64,000 bases of DNA from Nigrospora sphaerica (GCA_018287875.1 JAGVVL010000001.1:620001-684000); one strand, 5' to 3'. Shown: positions 1-12,543, numbered from the stretch's first letter. Numbers and translations are program-made. The notes: generated by a model not told the origin, from the letters alone.

Positions 1-266
1 CAAACTCCCAGGCACCCCCGTTCCAAACGTCAATCAGTCCGCTCCAGGTCCAGCAGGCCATGGACCAGGCCAAGGCTAGATTCGAGAACCAGAAGCACGC
101 GCAGCGGTCCAACGAGGGCCCGCGCAACTCGATATCGGGACAAGGACAGGTCGGCGCCCCGATTGGGGCGCCCGTCGGGCTGGGCGGCCTTGGCCTCAGC
201 GGTGCGCGGCCGCCCGCGACCAACGGCAACCACACCGGCGCGGCACAGACGGGACTATCAGGATAG
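1..266 (+). CDS. 3' end of an unidentified protein-coding gene (partial)
   Basis: The window opens inside an open frame that ends at the TAG at 264-266. The 87 visible codons contain a short charged, helix-like segment (LQVQQAMDQAKARFENQKHA) followed by a glycine-, proline- and asparagine-rich tail (GAPIGAPVGLGGLGLSG). Such a tail is typical of the disordered C-terminus of a fungal protein. The frame is open back to the window edge, so the start and main domain lie outside. I do not recognise the family, and an upstream splice site within the window cannot be excluded. Confidence 0.55.
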   Translation, partial: NSQAPPFQTSISPLQVQQAMDQAKARFENQKHAQRSNEGPRNSISGQGQVGAPIGAPVGLGGLGLSGARPPATNGNHTGAAQTGLSG

Positions 267-1033
267 GAAGCTGACCATCGTCGCCGCCTGGCCATGGTGA
301 GAACATGGGCGAGGTATGGATTGGCACCACCCTTAGCGCTGAAGAGACGTGTTTAGGAAGCCGAGGACGAAGACGGACCGACCCTCGCCAGGAGGAAGGC
401 GCGGCGACGGCTGTCGGTTAGGCGCGTGGTGGAAAAGGAGGGGCGTTTGTACTATGTATGTGTAGGTAGGCACACCACGGGAACGGCGTTCAGGGCTAGA
501 TGCGCTCGCTACCGAGGCGTTTGATGCTAGATTCGGACAGCTCAGGACGGTTACGACTGAGTCTTGGAGGCCGGTTGGCTCGACGAGGTCTATTGTCTCG
601 TCTCTCCGAGCCTTACACGCTTGCCATCAGCTTAATAGATAGTAGGTAGCTACAACGAGTCTCATTGCCAAGGCTCAACTCGCTCGTGCCAAGCGACTGG
701 GTTGCCCGGTGTCAATTCTTCCGCCAATGGCGTGTCACACTGACCGTCTCCACACGTCTCAACGAGGCAACTCGAGCGGGCAGGACAGAAGGTGTTGAAT
801 TGAGGGCCTCTACGTCGTTACGTCTGCCCTATTCCCAAATCCACGAGCGGCGCTGGATAGGATTCTTTTCCGCGGGGTATCCAGCCAACCTCCTGTTCGT
901 CCGATTTCCCCTGTTGCCCGTCGATATCCCGTTTTCCCACACCACAGAATCGGCTTCCCCCCCACGCTCTCATTCACAGCCGGTACATCTCATTCACAGC
1001 CGGTGTATACAAACGCCCAGGCGGGCCCGGAAC
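267..1033. other. Intergenic: 3' flank of the partial gene and 5' leader of the PEBP gene
   Basis: I see no gene here. The PEBP frame stays open upstream of its ATG as far as 665, but the extension is basic and serine-rich with no family similarity, so I treat it as untranslated leader. TAGGTAGG and TAGTAGGTAGC motifs near 465 and 641 recur in other intergenic stretches of this window. Confidence 0.5.
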
Positions 1034-1806
1034 ATGACCACCACCACATCCTCTCCGCTCGCGGCGCACAACGCGGCGCTGGCGCGCACGCTCGGGGCCG
1101 CGGGCCTCCTGGACGAGGCGCGCGTGCGGCCGCTGCTGACGCCGGCGGTGCTCGAGGGGCTCACGGTGCGGCCGCGCGTCGCCTTCGGGGCCAAGGCCGT
1201 CGACGAGCCGGGCGCCTTTTTCCGCGCCGGCGAATGCAAAGAGCGGCCGCGCGTCGTCATCGGGGAGGAAACGACGCGGGACGAGGCGGCGGGCTCGTAC
1301 TTGCTCATGATGGTCGACCCCGACGCCCCCTCGCCCGACGATTACCGCTTCGCCTACTGGCGCCACTTGGTCGTCGGCGGCCTGCGGGCCGGGGAGGAGG
1401 GCGCCGAGGGCGCCGGCGGAAAGGAGCTGACGGCGTATCTTGGGCCCGGGCCCAAGGACGAGTAGGTTCCCCCCCCCCCCTTTCGGCACCCCCTTTTTTC
1501 TCGGTTCTCATACCGCCCCTCCCCTCCCCCCTTTTGCCTTCTTCCCTCCCCGTCGTCGCCGCGCCGAGCAGACGAGGCCCGACTGACCAGGGCGCCACCA
1601 GGTCGAAACCGCACCGCTACCTCTTCCTCGTCTACCGCGAGCCGGCGGGCGGCCTCTCCCTCGCCAAGGCCGACGTCGGCGGCGAGGAGTTCGTCGACCG
1701 CCGCTCGTTCCAGCCCGTCGCCTTCGCCGAGCGGCACGGCCTCGCGCTGGCCGGCGTCGACTGGATGACGTGCGCCGGCGACGGCTGGGCGGCCGAGGCG
1801 GCGTAG
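1034..1806 (+). CDS. Phosphatidylethanolamine-binding protein (PEBP/TFS1-like)
   Basis: Exons 1034-1461 and 1602-1806 encode 210 aa. The intron (140 bp) has a GTAGGT donor, a GACTGAC branch point at 1581 and a CAG acceptor. The join restores the PEBP motif GPGPKDESKPHRYLFLVYRE. The other signature, DPDAPSPDDYRFAYWRH, lies in exon 1; together these form the anion- and ligand-binding pocket of the family. Yeast Tfs1 inhibits carboxypeptidase Y and Ras-GAP, and the fungal relatives are small cytosolic proteins of this length. I chose the ATG at 1034 because the PEBP fold starts soon after it (MTTTTSSPLAAHNAALARTL) and the upstream extension lacks family features. The exact partner cannot be read from sequence. 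Confidence 0.9.
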
Positions 1807-4390
1807 CGCGTGGCCGCCGCGCGTGGTGGCAAGGGGAAACGTGGGATCGGGATCGGAAACGCGCGGATGGCGCGGGAGGGAAGGATGGTGGCAAGGGGGT
1901 CGCGCTTGGTCGCGCAACCCAACGGTTCCTCTGCCGTCGCGCCCGCATGGCGCGTTTCTTCCCCGTTCAGCCGCTGGTGAATGGCTGCTCGTTTCGCGTC
2001 CACGAACCAACGGGTGGGCATGGTGCCATGTAAGCGTGGACCGAGTAGTGCCGACCGCGCCATGATCACAACATGCTTCTCCCCATCACCCGTCTCCTGC
2101 TCCGCGTCTCGTAGCCCGGCCACGGCATTGCTGCGGCCCGCCATCCACCGCCCAAGCATCCATAAGCTAGTCTAGACGGTCAAGCACCAGCAAGCCGAAG
2201 CCCAAGCGATGCTGGTGCCGGGCCTCGCGTAAGCGCTCGAGTCGCCCGAAGAACCCCGACAGAGTGGACGAGAACCGCGCCGCCCGATCGCATCGCCATC
2301 GTCGTCGCCGCCGCCGCCGCCGCCGAGGAGTTTCGTGCGCCTCGTGGGCGGGCCGGTTTAGAGTGGAGGGGGGAAGGAGTCTGCGTCTCTTTCACTCGGT
2401 AGATGTGCCAAGCGCTTGGGAAACACGGCACGGGGGAAGGGCCGAAGGGAGGCGGCGGCGCGGGCACGCCAACGGCGGGAAGAGTCCAGCCGCACATCCC
2501 TCGAGACTCCGGGCCGAGCCCGGAGCTCGACTAGGCCCGGTGGAGGGACGGCTTTCGCCAGAAGGCACGACGGGCATGCTCGTCGGGATCCCACTAGGCG
2601 CCTTTCACGCGGGTTCCTCCCCGCGGTTTTAGCCTGTCGCTTACTTGGTTGAGCATCTCACGAATCACTGTATCCCTGCGTGGTGAGGCGCGGAGCACTA
2701 GGTGTCCAAGAGAGGTGGTATGCCACAGTCAAGTCGGACGGCAACCCCACCAATACTGTTCGAATTTCGCCATGACTCTTCCTTTGCCGTGACTATTCGC
2801 CACCGAGGTTTTCTAGTAAGCATGGAGAGGACGTCAGCAGCCTCTCGGGACCAGGCGAAAGCACCTCCCCTAAATCTCGTTCTGCACCTGTCGAGAATAC
2901 ACGTAACTTGAGCCCTAACCCAGAAGGCTTACGGAGGCATGAGGAGTTGACTGTAAAACAACCGAAACAAAAGGTTCGGTGGCTAATTGGTTAGAGGAAC
3001 CAGCAAAAGTATCTGCCCCGGAAAGCTTTCCCGCCTTAACACCGGCTCGCGCCGCAGGATCTCCGAGGATGGGGGGTGGTGGGGAAGAGATGGCCACACC
3101 TTTTCGGCGATAGGTCCACGTCAGTGGCACTATGGCCAGCACCTGGAGGACAGCGACGGAACGAACGGCTCTTACGGGTAATTCCCCCACGATAGTATTC
3201 ATAGGCTTTCCCAAAATCAAGGCCAGCAAGAGCGATACGACCCCTCCCCTTTCCCTTTGCGTTTCCCTGGTCATGGCGGCGTCTGGCGGATACTGCCATC
3301 CTCGAAACATGTCATAGCTAGGGCACGGGTAGACAACCCACTTAGAAGCCGGTGGCCGAAGGGGCGATTCGGTCGTCGTGCTTCTTTTGAATGCATCCTC
3401 CTCGGCGCCCCTCGCCGAGGGGAAAAGCAGGGTCACCCAATTTCAGCTACGTTTAGCCGTGGCGGATAGGACCGAACCGGCAGGCACAGCAGAAGAGAAG
3501 CAAGTCGCGAGCGGCAGAAGACTTGGGCGATGTGCCCAGTGGTCCAGGGAAGAGGCCAATGCGTATTCCCGACACCCTGGCTGTCCCCCCGATCCTTTCT
3601 CTTTTTTCCAACTCCCCACTCGCCTTTACCGCAACCCCTCCACACCACCACCAAAGAAAACAATTCCCAGTCGGAGCCAGAGAGCCCCTGTGCCTTGAAA
3701 ATCCCGACGAGAAAGGGCCCCGATGTCGCGGGGGAAACCCCCGTGTTCCCCGCATTACGACACCCACAAAATACCAGCCGTCTTGGCAAAAGGGTCACGA
3801 CCACCCATGGTACGGAGGCCCCGCCTCCGTCTTTGGTACAAGGGGGGCGGTTTCCGCCCGTGGGCAGGGCGGCACTGCCGGTCGGCACACGCGGCCTGGG
3901 GGAAAGGTGGCTCGTCTCCGCGGGCTGGGACGAGGCACCAGCTCAGGTATGGATCACAGTTGAAGAGACCGACCTCCGCTTCCTCTGCTGTATAGGCAGC
4001 CGGACAGAGAGAAGCTGTGGGGCATTTGCGTGTGTGTGTGTATGTGTGTGGCCATCGGAAAGCGAGCAGACATGCCGTGTGAATACAGGCAGCATGCTAT
4101 CAAAGACGCGAGGGGCCGGATGTAGAACGCATGCGTAGATAGATTCCTAGCTGGTGAAACTCGATGGGTTGATAACGCCCCTGCGGCTTATGGAGCCTGT
4201 GCTGTTGTCCTATACAAACGCCGGGACTCCAAAACAAAACATAACCAAACCATCGGGGTGTAGACTCTTCGTTCTGGGTCCTGAAAAGGGGCAGAAGTAG
4301 AACGACAGTGCGTCGTGCTTGCCAAAGGCGCCGACCCAAAAAAGACCGAAGCTTCTCTTTTCCTTCGGGTTTCTGCCTCGGCGGCGTGCA
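1807..4390. other. Intergenic, 2.6 kb, no gene recognised
   Basis: This gap lies between the convergent PEBP and glycine-rich-domain genes. It contains a (CCG)n run near 2307-2325, a (TG)n run at about 4029-4050 and a perfect 8-bp hairpin at 3812-3830. Many overlapping open frames exist on both strands, but they are basic, proline- or arginine-rich and show no motif, which is what high-GC noncoding DNA gives. Confidence 0.5.
3812..3830. repeat. Perfect 8-bp inverted repeat with 3-nt loop
   Basis: ACGGAGGC, three C residues, then GCCTCCGT. It could form a small hairpin. No function can be assigned and it may be chance. Confidence 0.4.
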
Positions 4391-7027
4391 TCAACCACTA
4401 CCGGTTGCACAGCCCCCACAGGCTCCTGCACCTGTAAAGGTATGGCGGCCCATCTGGAGTACGAGTTAGTCTCGAGCGTCAGAAGGGAGGGGGGAGGGAA
4501 CCAAGATGAGCATAGCAAAAAGCGGGCTTACCCCTGAACACCCTGCACCGCACAGGGCTACGGCGCCCGAACCACAACCGGTGCCGCCGCCGCACGTGCC
4601 AGCAGCACAGGCGCCCGGCTGGCCCGGGGCCGTGTGGATGATACCCGGCGACGCGGGGTACATCTGTGGCGCCAGGGTGACGACAGTCTCGGAGGCCCAG
4701 GGACCGGCCAGCGGCAGGGTCTTTCCCCAGTGGTCGGCGTGATCCTCGCCGCGCGGGCCCATGATGGTGGTATTTGACGACGAACTGGACGACGTCGATT
4801 TGGTGCGCCCGAAGATGGGCTGCTTCGGACCCTTGTTGGCGTTCCTGAGCGCCCGCCCGTACGCGTCATCCATGTCGTTGCGGATCACGAGCCGCTCCTG
4901 TCGGCGCGCCGCGTTATGCTCGTTCTCCGTCTTGACGGCCGGGTGGGATGAGATATGCACCGACTCCCCGTTGCCCTCCTGTACCACGGCGCGCCATTCG
5001 GGGTTCACTAGTTGACCGAAGCGTCAGCCTTCGGCTCGCCGGCCCCCGAGTATCCAGGTACTGGGTGACTTACGTTTCTTGGCAGAGGTAGAATGTCGGA
5101 AGCGCAAGCCTGAAAACGGTCAGCCAAATTTGATTCCCCGAGGCAGCTGCAAGTACGTACTCTCACAGTACCAACAGAAGCACTCTGAGTAGACCTCGCC
5201 GTACTTCTGCTGATACGTCTTCACCATCCAGTCGAACGAAGTAGCCAGTTTGTCCTCGTCGATTTTGTCGTTGTGGTCAATGAAAACCTTCGTCTTGGCT
5301 AGTGAGTAGCGGTAGTACTGATCCGGGCTCAGTTGGTGCGTGTGCCATGCCAGGTCGACGTCGAGGGTCGGGGTAACGAGTTCGTCCGGGTATTTGCCAG
5401 CGAGCTCAAAGAACCGCTCGTACTTCTTCAATAACTTGGTCATGGTGTACCTTGCAGTAGGCATGTGTAACCAGTCAATCTGGCCATGCGTTGTCAGTGT
5501 ACGGCTGTTCCTCCCCAATCTATGCGCACGGAGCCTCTCCCCTACCTTGTGCATTTTGGCCGTAAAGATGCCCTGGCGCAAAACAGCCCCCCGGAGGTCG
5601 AGCCCAAATATAGATGAGTTCTCCCAATATCTGGACATCATGCACCGTGTCTGAACTCGCGCGGCCCGGGAAAGCTTGTGGGGCGCCAGGGTCCCAACAC
5701 CATCGATATTCTTGTCGATCTTCTTGAGGAGGTCGGAACTGTGGCGGGTGGCTGTGTAAGAAGTAATCTTTTCGATCTTGTCCCGAATAGCCGCCATGCT
5801 TGGTTTCGCCTCGGCCGCCGATTGGAAAATGCCGACAATATCGACAAGGAGGCCGCGGCGCACGAGCCGGTTGGGGAAGAGCTGATCCGAATCGTTTTGC
5901 TGTTTCCGGGCCAGCCCGTTTTTGTAGCCCAAGATAGTCCCTGCCATGGGCCAGTCGCGCGTCACGAGGCTCTCGACATCATCCCGAAACTTGGCAGCCC
6001 TGAGTAGCTCCTCGTCGATATCAATGCCGCATTTGGTGCACTCGATCTTCAGCTCCCCATCGCCAAATCCGAACCCCACGAGACCTGGTTTGCTTCGGCA
6101 CGTATGTGAGCCTACGAGCCCTGTTTCCGAAGCGGAGGGTCGCCAGCATGTACTTACCGAGTGCCTTTGTAATCTCGAGCCTGGCCGCAGGTGGTCCAGG
6201 GGTGCGTTTGCCACTCATAGCACACGGGGCACTCCAGTGACTTGAATTCGGGGTCGTCTTCATTTGCCCAGGCCAAGCCAGTTCTCCGGGTCCATTGCAG
6301 CTTGCACTCTTCCGTGACTTCATAGTCAAAGGCTGGGTTGATGACAGCGTTGACCTCGGTCCACGGCATGCCGCTATGCCACAGATGTACGTAGCCCCAG
6401 CGCAGGCAATCCTCCAAGAAAATCTGGGGGTTGAGCATGTGCGCATGCCAAATCAACAGCACGTCTACCCGGGGCTTCTGTCAGCAAGAGCAACGCGGCA
6501 GCAGTTTGGTCAGTCTCACCCAGAGGCGGCAGAGCGTCGCTTGTCCAGATCATGTGCTCGCGCCGCTTGACGAAGCTTTCGTACTTGGACGGTTGGCCGT
6601 CTTTTCCGTCCGTCAACATATCCGACTCGGTCAACATGTCGGGCACGAAGCTCTTCCACCACGCCTCGTACCGTTCCGTCGCGCGCGCCACGAATACGGC
6701 CCATCGCTTCTCGCGCAGCTTCACCAAAATGTCGTCAGCCGCGTTCCGACTGGCATTGTGCGCGCGCGCGTCCCATATGTCCCACAATCCGTCCGAGTGG
6801 CCGACGCGGGTTTTGAGGTCCTCGAAGGCCCGGAGAAGACGCAGATGGGCGAGACAAGTGTCGATAGTGGGAATCGCCGAGGGTTCTTGGCACAGGTTGA
6901 GATGGTAGAAGGCCTCGCGGAGCTGGGTCTCGGCGTCTTCGTTGAAGTGCGGGACTTCGAATTCCTCGTAGACGGGCGGCGCCTTTTCGCTCTTGCCACC
7001 CGCTCCCAGCCAGCCTTTACTCTTCAT
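4391..7027 (-). CDS. Glycine-rich domain-containing protein (GRDP/DUF1399-like), seven exons
   Basis: Exons (complement): 7027-6520, 6464-6158, 6092-5546, 5479-5161, 5109-5074, 5007-4532, 4453-4391. They total 2256 nt, or 751 aa. The splices were fixed by phase and by the paired family motif LDVxxxWHxHxLxP, which occurs twice: LPPLDVLLIWHAHMLNP (made by joining exons 1 and 2) and TPTLDVDLAWHTHQLSP. Exon 3 also holds two CxxC pairs (LECPVC before it, TKCGID inside). The C-terminal exons give a Gly/Cys-rich tail (CGGGTGCGSG, GACGGCATGSG) that ends at the TGA at 4391-4393. Plant and fungal GRDP proteins share this build; their biochemical role is unclear, with links to stress and development in plants. 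The start ATG at 7027 precedes PPVYEEFEVP, the usual beginning of the fungal proteins. The intron at 5545-5480 is 66 nt and has no in-frame stop, so retention would add 22 residues. Confidence 0.85.
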
Positions 7028-10000
7028 GCCGTCGACGGTCTGCGGTGGACGGGACAGCTGGGCGCGTTCTCCAGACACGCACCGGCGCCTGGCGGTCTCC
7101 TCACTTTTTCCTCGCGGCCGGCTCACCCTCGAAAAATGCTATCGACAGTGCCAGGGAGCGCGTGTCGTACGGCGCAAATCGCAACAGACGAGCAACGGGT
7201 AAATGGGGGGCGTGCACGCGACGCAGAAGCAGGACAAGACAGCATCCTTATATTGGCGCGTTTAAATGCAGTTGGGCAGCCAGAGTCACACCACCACGGA
7301 TACACGCACCATAGCCGTACGGCGCATATGTCACACGCACACACACCCTCGCACACACATATGCATCTGCGCATACTACTTCAATCACGGCAGCCGCGGC
7401 CTTGCCACTTCGGTTGGGTGGACGATTCTAGACCGGCGGAGGCCGTGGGGACCAGGGGGGGTGAAGACCCCCGGCCGTGTTTTCCATTGGGCCCGGATTT
7501 CGTCGCCGAGCTGCTGGTTCGCTTGGATGCAACGCAGGCCGGGACGCGGAGCGTGGTCGACCTGGGGTGGCCCTGGGGCGCCGTCTCAGGTTCCTGGCAG
7601 CCGTCCGGGGTCGCCTGTTGTATAGAAGCAGGCGCCGGAACAGACCTAGGCCGTCTAGATGCTGCGAGAGGACGAGGCTCGTCGGCGGTGTCGCAGCGGC
7701 GCTGCAACATCCCGCGCATGCCACGCTTTGCGTGACGAAGCGAGACAAGGCCAGACCGGTCAGGTTTCCGATCGACGATGGAGCATGGCACGCACACCGT
7801 CCGGGATGAAAACATACCCCGGAAAGTCGGGCTCTGGGCATGGTCTTTGGACGATCCGTACCAACAGGCCTGTGCAGGGGACCAACGGGGGTCTGACTGG
7901 GGCTGGCAGAATGCGGGTGCAGACTGGGTAGATGGGGGTGGACAAGGAATGGGGCGAGAAAGGTTGAGAGAGCGGCAGCGCAGACGGGAAAGGGAAGCCG
8001 AACCTGGCACGAGGTGCGTAGAGAGACAAGACGGACGGGCTGGCACACAATTACCCGTGAGTTGGGGTAGCTCAGTTCTGGACGGCGAAGGGGATGTTGG
8101 GGGAGTGTCGTGGCATGGCTTTGCCTATGTGGGCTGATTGGGCGTGGCGTCACACCCTCCTACCGCCAGGCTGCCATTATGCAAGACGAACGGGGGTTTC
8201 CCACTGGCTGGACAGATCGAGGGGTGAAAAGGGTAGGTAGTCAGTCGCTCCCATGGCAGCGAAGGAAGCCTTGAGAATCGGTGCGCGGAGGAACGGGGAG
8301 ATGGACGCCTCCGAGGAAATTCCCGTGAGATGGAAGGATGACATGGCAGCTGACGAACTTCCCGTCTTGGGTTTCCCCTCACCTGGCATTGACGGCAGAG
8401 CCTCGGCGTGGGTGGATTGGTGGACGGGCCAGTTCCGAAAGCGACAGTGGGCAGGAGCAGCATGGGCTCTTAACACTAAGACCGATCAAGTGGCTCCTGC
8501 TGCTGCTGCTGCTGTCGCTAGTACTACTGTTTGCTTGTGTTTCTGCTGCTACTGCTGCGCGATCGTCTCCATTTTCCTCCTGCCCGCTACGGGGGGAGAA
8601 CAGCCCGTGAGCCCCACCAGCGCTCCAGGGGGTTCGAAGAAGAGACGGTACCGATGGGATCCATCGATGGATCAGGTGCATGGACGGAATGAATCTCGCG
8701 CCATCCACCTTACCTCTCGTAGTTGGGTCGGATGGATAGAATCGATCAATATATGTATCCATGTCCTTTAATTGTACGTGCGTCCACAGATGGGAGGGAT
8801 ACCCTGTGTAATCCTTTCTACTCATCCAATGTACACACCCGCCCCTCCAGGCTGTTTGCCCTGCCGTCTACTGTGTATATGGGTTCCCATAGTATGGGCG
8901 CGTCGTTACCCTAACCCCTAGCTCCCGACGCCCAACTAGCGACGACTAACGACGAAACAAACCCCTCCATGCCAGCCAAGACCAGCCACGAACCGACGCA
9001 TCCAACAGCAAGATAAGACGACGGCGCCCGTACCCGCTGGCCTTGACTCGTGTCGTGCGTGGCGTCGTGGTCAGTCGTGGCCTGGAGCGGTCGGGCCGTT
9101 GCGCGGGGGTTGTTTATTCATAAGTTTTAACCTTTTATCGGCAGTGACAGCAGCTCGTGGGTCTGGTCAGACAGCCCGCAGTTTTGGTTACGACATCCAT
9201 AACGGGCCGTGGAAGCGCCATTCGCGAACCGGTGATCCTGCACCATGTTTGCTTACTGAGTACTGACCTGGGTACCTGGATAGCTAGCTGCCCAGCTAAG
9301 TCTGTACGCATCCACCGATATCCGGTTCTCGTCCCCTGCGCCATGGACGCACGTATTGCTCCAGAGAAGCAAGCAGCCATCCAAACAGAAGCCCCGCGGG
9401 CCGTAGGGCTGGCCCCTCTAGTCCGGCTGTCGGTCGCTTGAGATTTCCAAAGGGGGCAGATCGAACTTGCCAAAGTGCGGTAGGCGAGAAGGTAGTACCG
9501 ACTGGGATATATTATTAGGCCGACGCGACATGGAACCAAGTCCCGTCCCTGCGCTGCGACTTGAACCTTAAAAACTGTACCGCCGGGCAGGGCTTCCAAG
9601 GTTGTATCTGCATTAGAGCCAATTGTGGACCCCCCCCCGTTCTCTACGCCTCGGTTGACGCACCGCCATTCATTGGGCTGGCGACCCTTCCGCTCTCTCA
9701 TCCTTCGCTTTTTCTCTTGGGGCTTGGGAACCCGCTGGAAATGCATCGCCGTCGTCTCGCAGAGCAACACGCAAACCCAGCGCCGCCCTGCCGGCCCTGC
9801 CGCCTCCTCTTTTCTCGCCTGTCCGGTCCAGAAGACCTGCCTCCCTGCCTGACCTGACCTGACTCAGGAGACCACGGCTTCACCCGCGCCGTGGTTGGCC
9901 GACTCTCTGGCTCCGTAAAAACCGGGGTCGTCTGGCTATAACTACTTACCCTGGCCCGCGCGACTGTGCCTGCAACTGGTCCCTCCTGCCTTTGCTCAAC

Positions 10001-10094
10001 ATCATCGCGTTATGGGCCGGCCGAGGGCCGTGAGAAGAGCTTCTAGGGGTTCGTGGCCTCGATCCATACGCCTGTGCTTGTCCCTCGCCTAGTC
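7028..10094. other. Intergenic, 3.1 kb, divergent promoter region
   Basis: This lies between the divergently transcribed glycine-rich-domain gene and the Clr5-domain gene, so it should hold both promoters. There are CA-rich runs at 7330-7370 and a (CTG)n run near 8497-8513. The CTG run makes a false leucine-rich signal-like peptide in one frame. No coding region with recognisable motifs was found. Confidence 0.5.
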
Positions 10095-11971
10095 ATGAGC
10101 CCGTCGCATTCCCCCTCGGCCAGACCAGATGGCGGCGCCGTTTCGCTGGTGACGCGGGGCCGCGTGAAGCGGGAGCCGGTTGACGATGACGAGACGGCCG
10201 TCCCCGCCGACGCTTGGGAGGTCCACCGTCCGCTCATCACGACGCTCTACAGAGACCAGAACAAGCGCCTGAAGGATGTCATGTTTATTCTGGAGGAGTC
10301 GCATGGCTTCACTGCAACGTAAGTGTCACACTGCCTCCGCTGGTCGCCGCTGGCAGAGCTAACGACCGGCCAGGGAACGAATGTAGGCCGCATCTCCTTC
10401 CTTCCAAGCTGGGCCATCCGGTCTGCATAAGCTACCAGGTGATTACCAATTAATTGCTTGAGCCCGTACTTCGGCGTGTTCGCCCACGGCGTCCTGCAAG
10501 CCCAACGCTGATAGAGCCCAACCCCAGGTACAAAGCCCGCATCCGCAAATGGGGGCTCGACAAGAAGATGAAGGCCCGCGATGTCATCGAGATCTTCCGC
10601 CAGCAGCGTCGGCGGGCCGCACAGGGCAAGTCGTCCGTGGCCTACATCAACGGCCAGCTCATAGAGCCCGAGCGCATCCGCCAGTATCTCCATAGAGCCA
10701 GCCCCAAAGTGGCCGACGAGATCTATCGAATCGCCACTTCAGACCTGGGCGACGCCTGCGAAGGGGAAGCGTCGGGTTCCGGCAACTCGGTCGTCTGCCG
10801 GACCCCCTCCCCGCCGCCACGGACACTCCATGACCCCCCCGACTTGCGAATCCCCCACGAGTGCCTTTTGATTCTGCGAAGCTATGTCTCCAGCGGCTAC
10901 GAGTCGGGACTGTGGCATTTCGAGGCGCACCACGTCCGCTGGGAATCGAGTACGAGCCCGAGCTGGCTTGGCTTGTGTGTGATGGCAGCCGACGTTGTCA
11001 AGGCCGGCCGCACCGGACTCGGCTTCCGCCTACTCAACATCTCCTTCGACTACCTCAAAGTGCACCTGAGGCGTCTGGACACAGCCTTCCTTCCTGTAGC
11101 CATGCTGGCGGCCCTACACCTATCGAACAATTCGGAAGAGCTGGCCGACATCTTCATCGACTACGTCACCCAGCTAACCTTGGTCGTGCTGCCGCCAGGT
11201 CACGTCTTGGCCGTCCTCTGGCAGAGGCTGCGCCAGCTACGGTACTCGGGCCTCAAACAGTACGGCTCCGCCATCGCGCGTGCCTACATGGATGCCTGGC
11301 ACCGGTATACGCCGGGGCACCCCTTCCACGCCACCAGCTCGGGTCGCTGGGTGATGGCCTTACTCCAGTTGTCGCAACTGGTCTCCTACAGCTACCTCGC
11401 GGAGCTGCCGCAAGCCACCAGTGAGCAGCAGCAGCGCAGCCTGAGCCCGCAGCCGACCCAGCAGCAGGCCCCATACGACGAAGCGACGGCCACGCTGCAG
11501 CTGGGGCGCGCACTCGCGCTGCCGGGCAGCTTGGACGCCGATGCAGACAAGACGCTGGGCCCCATCGCCGCGTGGCTGGACTCGCGGCCGGCCGGCTCGA
11601 GCCCGCACATCCGCTTTGACTACTACGTCGTGCGCTTCCAGGCGCTGCAGCGGCCGGGACACGCGACCGTGGCCGAGGCCATGGCCGCCGGCCGCGAGTT
11701 CCTCGACTTCTGCATTAGCGCGTACGGGGCCAGCCACCGGCGCACCGCCCGCGCCCTCTTCCTGCTCGAGAAGTTCCTCGAGGAGCGCGGCGAGCGCGCC
11801 GCTCTCCGCTGCCTCCAGGCCGAATTCGACGGCTACTGGGATGCCTTTTGCGACGACCTGCGCCGGTCCGTGGCCGCCTACGTGCTGGATGCCAATATGC
11901 ACAAATTAGAAGATGTGTCGGGGGACTTTGGGCAAGGAATGGAGGATGGCGACAAGATAACTGTGCTGTGA
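10095..11971 (+). CDS. Clr5-domain protein with a 9-nt microexon
   Basis: Exons 10095-10318, 10374-10382 and 10528-11971 encode 558 aa. The N-terminal Clr5 domain reads DAWEVHRPLITTLYRDQNK, then LKDVMFILEESHGFTAT, then ERMYKARIRKWGLDKK after splicing. Without the 9-nt exon GGAACGAAT the conserved residues ERM would be missing, so I regard it as real. Introns are 55 and 145 bp. Clr5 domains are named after a fission yeast silencing factor and are common in filamentous fungi, often as the N-terminus of large helical proteins of unknown function. The remaining ~450 residues look alpha-helical, with a Gln-rich insert (EQQQRSLSPQPTQQQ) near the middle. The first ATG in frame after the upstream stop is at 10095. 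The role as a nuclear or DNA-associated protein is inferred from the domain only. Confidence 0.85.
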
Positions 11972-12543
11972 TACCCAAGGTGTGTCTGTTTTGATGTCTG
12001 CTACTATGGTGGAAGCCGCAGGAAGAGACCGGCGGTAATCTTATAGGATAAATGTCTACAATGGCCACTGCAAGCCCGGACCGTGCGGGCGATTGGTGTA
12101 CGTTTGCAAGCATGCCATCGGCTCTACAGCCACACTGGATTCTTGTCGATTACGGTCTCTTGGGTCACGACGAATTGTGTACCCAGGCGGGGTCCAGAGT
12201 ACTCCCGGTGTGGCATTTATGCTTGCGAGGCACCGATGAGCGTACAAGGGACCAGGCAGGGCAGGATAGAACCCGAGAGGTCTGACGGTCGAGTTGAGGC
12301 CCTCGTGTGATGAGCCCGCGAGCCCGGCCCCTTGTTTTCCCATACCCGTCCACGATTCACCACGTAGAACAACACAGCCTTCTCCCCCCCCCTCATCTCC
12401 CCATGGAACTTGTCCGACCCCCGCTGAAGGGAAAAAGAAGCCCCCGCCGTCGAGTAATACCAACTCGTCTTTTTTCCTTCCCTCCCCCTGAATCATCCCC
12501 CATTCGCGCCCAGGGAACGTCCCCTCGCGTTGGGGGTTACGCT
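11972..12543. other. Intergenic, convergent 3' flanks
   Basis: This lies between the Clr5-domain gene and the small secreted peptide gene, which point towards each other. I see only C-rich tracts (near 12386-12400 and 12480) and no coding signal. Confidence 0.4.

Noticed and set aside
665..1033. N-terminal extension of the PEBP frame
   Set aside because: The frame is open but basic and serine-rich with no PEBP similarity. The ATG at 1034 gives a normal-length protein.
8338..8610. Frame with a leucine-rich, signal-like stretch
   Set aside because: It is produced by a (CTG)n run. The rest has no motif and the composition is noncoding.
8900..8925. Telomere-like CCCTAACCC word
   Set aside because: Only a single unit in the middle of a gene-containing region. 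Not a telomere or an interstitial array.
9135..9770. 211-codon frame on the minus strand
   Set aside because: No start context, no domain, irregular composition, and it overlaps low-complexity intergenic DNA.
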